Source of the DNA: Pleomorphomonas sp.
Lineage (GTDB): Bacteria > Pseudomonadota > Alphaproteobacteria > Rhizobiales > Pleomorphomonadaceae
Reading direction: 5' to 3'
DNA: 64,000 bases
NCBI GenBank assembly: GCA_030603685.1
Contig: JAUVXG010000003.1
Location: forward strand, 1-64,000
How positions within the stretch are numbered: position 1 is the first letter of the stretch; each line of letters begins with the position of its first letter. The notes below the pieces were generated by a model. It was not told the DNA's origin and made no database searches. It worked only from the letters and a program-made list of their open reading frames with translations. This document shows positions 62,255 to 64,000 of the stretch, in pieces. A program made the position numbers and the translations under genes.

Positions 62255-63097
62255 ATGAACACGACCATCCGCACCGGCGGCATGCTTGCCGCGTCGGTCT
62301 TCCTCCTCCTGTCGACATCAGCCTATTCCGAGGCCAGCAAGCTCGATGACGTGCTCGCCCGCGGCCACCTCGTTCTCGGCACCGGCAGCACCAATGCGCC
62401 CTGGCATTTCAAGAGCGCCGACGACAAGCTGCAGGGCTTCGACGTCGACATGGGCCGCATCGTCGCCAAGGCCCTGTTCGGCGATCCCGACAAGATCGAG
62501 TATGTGATCCAGTCGTCCGACGCCCGCATTCCCAACATCACCACCGACAAGGTGGACATGACCTGCCAGTTCATGACGGTGACCGGCGAGCGTGCCCAGC
62601 AGGTGGCCTTCACCGTTCCCTATTACCGCGAGGGCGTCGGCCTGATGATGAAGGGCGACAGTCCGTATGCCGACTATGCCGCGCTGAAGGCGGCGGGATC
62701 GTCGGTCACGGTGTCGGTGCTGCAGAACGTCTACGCCGAGGACATGGTTCACGCCGCCCTGCCGGAGGCCGCGGTCGACCAGTCCGACTCGGTCGATCTC
62801 ATCTATCAGGCGCTGGAATCGGGCCGCTCCGACGCGGTCGCCACCGACCAGTCGTCGCTCGCCTGGTACATGGCGCAGAACCCCAACCGCTACAAGGACG
62901 CCGGCTACGGCTGGAACCCGCAGACCTATGCCTGCGCCGTCAAGCGCGGCGACCAGGACTGGCTGAACTTCGTCAACACGGCGCTGCACGAGGCGATGAC
63001 CGGCGTGGAGTTCGATTTCTACGCCAAGTCGTTCAAGACCTGGTTCGGCAAGGACCTCCTGCCGCCGGAAATCGGCTTCCCGGTGGAATTCAAGTAA
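62255..63097 (+). CDS. Polar amino acid ABC transporter substrate-binding protein
   Basis: 280 residues from the ATG at 62255 (AAAGGGA upstream). A Sec signal peptide ends near AYS-EA (about 27). The mature two-lobed SBP domain begins LDDVLARGHLVLGTG and includes the family QGFDVDMGRIVA (about 73) and PYYREGVGLMM. It captures a polar or basic amino acid in the periplasm and delivers it to the permeases downstream. A palindromic stem-loop separates it from the first permease. Confidence 0.92.
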   Translation: MNTTIRTGGMLAASVFLLLSTSAYSEASKLDDVLARGHLVLGTGSTNAPWHFKSADDKLQGFDVDMGRIVAKALFGDPDKIEYVIQSSDARIPNITTDKVDMTCQFMTVTGERAQQVAFTVPYYREGVGLMMKGDSPYADYAALKAAGSSVTVSVLQNVYAEDMVHAALPEAAVDQSDSVDLIYQALESGRSDAVATDQSSLAWYMAQNPNRYKDAGYGWNPQTYACAVKRGDQDWLNFVNTALHEAMTGVEFDFYAKSFKTWFGKDLLPPEIGFPVEFK

Positions 63098-63110
63098 CGA
63101 GCCTTTGGCA

Positions 63111-63134
63111 AGAGCGGAGGCGCGCCTCCGCTCT
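63111..63134 (+). other. Perfect 24-base palindrome after the binding-protein gene
   Basis: AGAGCGGAGGCG-CGCCTCCGCTCT, then CTCCTCCTTTGC. It lies 13 bases after the binding-protein stop and 25 before the permease start. It may be an attenuating hairpin that makes binding protein in excess, the usual role at this position. Confidence 0.7.
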
Positions 63135-63159
63135 CCTCCTTTGCACGCAGCGAGGCACC

Positions 63160-63822
63160 ATGGGCTATACGCTGAATTTCGCCGTGGTCTGGCGCAACTT
63201 CGACCGGCTGCTGGAGGGGCTGGCGCTCAGCCTCGGCCTTGCGGTCGTGTCCATCCTCATCGGCGCGGCGGTCGGTCTTGCCGTCGCCTTTGCGCTGATT
63301 TCCAAGTACCGCGCCGCCTCCTGGCCGGCGACGGCCTACGTGACGCTGATCCGCAACCTGCCCATCCTGGTGCTGGTGCTGTTCGTCTATTTCGCGCTGC
63401 CGCAGATGGGCGTCAGACTCGACAAGATCGAGAGCTTCGTCGCGGTTCTCGCCATCTACTCAGGCGCCTATCTGGCCGAGGTGTTTCGGGCGGGGCTTCT
63501 GTCCATCCCCAAGGGGCTGACCGAGGCCGGGCTGGCGATCGGCCTGACGCCGATGCAGATCCGCACGACGATCATCGCGCCCTTGATGCTGCGCAACGTG
63601 CTGCCGTCGATGTCGTCGACCATCATATCGCTGTTCAAGGACACATCGCTCGCCGCCGCCATCGCCGTGCCGGAGCTGACCTTCCAGGCGCGCAAGATCA
63701 ACGTCGAGAGCTTCCGGGTGATCGAGACGTGGATCGTCGCCTCCGCGCTCTATGTCGCCACCTGCGCCCTCATCGCCGCGCTGATGCGGCGCATCGAGCG
63801 GCGCCTGGCCCTGCCGAGGTGA
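63160..63822 (+). CDS. Amino acid ABC transporter permease (HisQ/M type)
   Basis: 220 residues. Five hydrophobic helices and the cytoplasmic EAA loop (YLAEVFRAGLLSIPKGLTEA, about 104-123, then GLAIGLTPMQIRTTII) identify a polar amino acid inner-membrane permease. It pairs with the second permease four bases downstream. Its start is preceded by CGAGG. Part of the divergent amino acid uptake operon. Confidence 0.92.
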   Translation: MGYTLNFAVVWRNFDRLLEGLALSLGLAVVSILIGAAVGLAVAFALISKYRAASWPATAYVTLIRNLPILVLVLFVYFALPQMGVRLDKIESFVAVLAIYSGAYLAEVFRAGLLSIPKGLTEAGLAIGLTPMQIRTTIIAPLMLRNVLPSMSSTIISLFKDTSLAAAIAVPELTFQARKINVESFRVIETWIVASALYVATCALIAALMRRIERRLALPR

Positions 63823-63826
63823 CGCC

Positions 63827-64000
63827 ATGAACCCGTCCTTCCTCGATCAGTTGTGGCTCGCCCGCAACGTCATCCTCTCGGGCCTCGGCCTGACGGTGTC
63901 TATCTCGCTTCTCGCCATCCTCGCGGGGTCGGTGCTCGGCGTGGTGGTGGGCCTGTCGCTCACCTATGGCGCCCGCCCGGTCCGCTTGGTCTTCCGCGTC
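63827..64000 (+). CDS. Second amino acid ABC transporter permease (partial)
   Basis: The first 58 codons run off the window. MNPSFLDQLWLARNVILSG followed by a hydrophobic helix (about 20-44) is the normal beginning of a HisM/GlnP permease. It begins four bases after the previous stop, so it forms a heterodimer with that permease. An ATPase subunit is expected to follow outside the window. Confidence 0.85.
   Translation, partial: MNPSFLDQLWLARNVILSGLGLTVSISLLAILAGSVLGVVVGLSLTYGARPVRLVFRV

Overview
The window is about 64 kb of high-G+C chromosomal DNA from an alphaproteobacterium, most likely of the order Hyphomicrobiales (Rhizobiales). The evidence is the codon usage, family members typical of that order (Usg, DUF2336, DUF6481, DUF2478, FtrA/rhodanese pair, HMA-type CopZ), and small interspersed palindromic repeats. 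No rRNA, tRNA, CRISPR array, transposase, integrase or phage structural gene was found. The genus cannot be fixed from the sequence alone.

Layout. 1-2 kb: an SPFH (band 7) protein translationally coupled to an NAD-kinase-like protein. 2-4.7 kb: gap (GAPDH) divergent from a TetR regulator, then two antitoxin-like genes without toxins (HicB, HigA). 4.8-8.2 kb: a YafK-type L,D-transpeptidase lipoprotein and a His-rich Zn/Cd/Pb P-type ATPase behind a textbook MerR-type promoter. 8.2-10.5 kb: rhodanese, FtrA and ChaC genes. 10.6-18.9 kb: a complete type I Zorya anti-phage operon (zorA-zorB-zorC-zorD), visibly lower in G+C than its surroundings and sitting exactly between two directly repeated, about 96 % identical copies of copZ. 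18.9-22 kb: the CueR copper regulon (copZ2, copA, cueR) with two clear CueR boxes. 22-26 kb: usg, an ECF sigma factor with a SnoaL-like tail, a monooxygenase-fold protein and adenine deaminase. 26-30 kb: hipBA with three operator copies, and orphan small genes. 30-35.5 kb: TetR plus an RND efflux pump whose permease has an extra membrane insertion. 35.5-43 kb: a membrane gluzincin, a membrane-anchored AraC regulator, small enzymes and secreted proteins. 43.5-48.4 kb: chemotaxis genes (periplasmic sensor protein, a HAMP chemoreceptor, a protoglobin chemoreceptor). 49.5-51.3 kb: a MarR-GH13 reading-frame fusion. 51.7-55.6 kb: DUF6481, cold shock protein, EttA and higBA. 55.6-64 kb: methyltransferase, SDR, DUF2336, a PAS-PAS chemoreceptor, a D-threonine-aldolase/D-serine-dehydratase-type enzyme divergent from a polar amino acid ABC transporter that runs off the window.

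How the parts fit. The main system is the Zorya island: ZorA/ZorB form a proton-driven inner-membrane motor and ZorC/ZorD are the DNA-binding and helicase effectors. Its flanking copZ repeat suggests entry, and possible loss, by homologous recombination at copZ. The left copZ copy lost the CueR promoter at the exact end of the repeat; the right one kept it. Intergenic space is seeded with at least three small repeat families, one copy of which now encodes the C-terminus of a small protein. Three toxin-antitoxin-type loci (hipBA, higBA, orphan antitoxins) and the Zorya operon make this a moderately defence-rich stretch inside otherwise ordinary housekeeping, metal and chemotaxis DNA.
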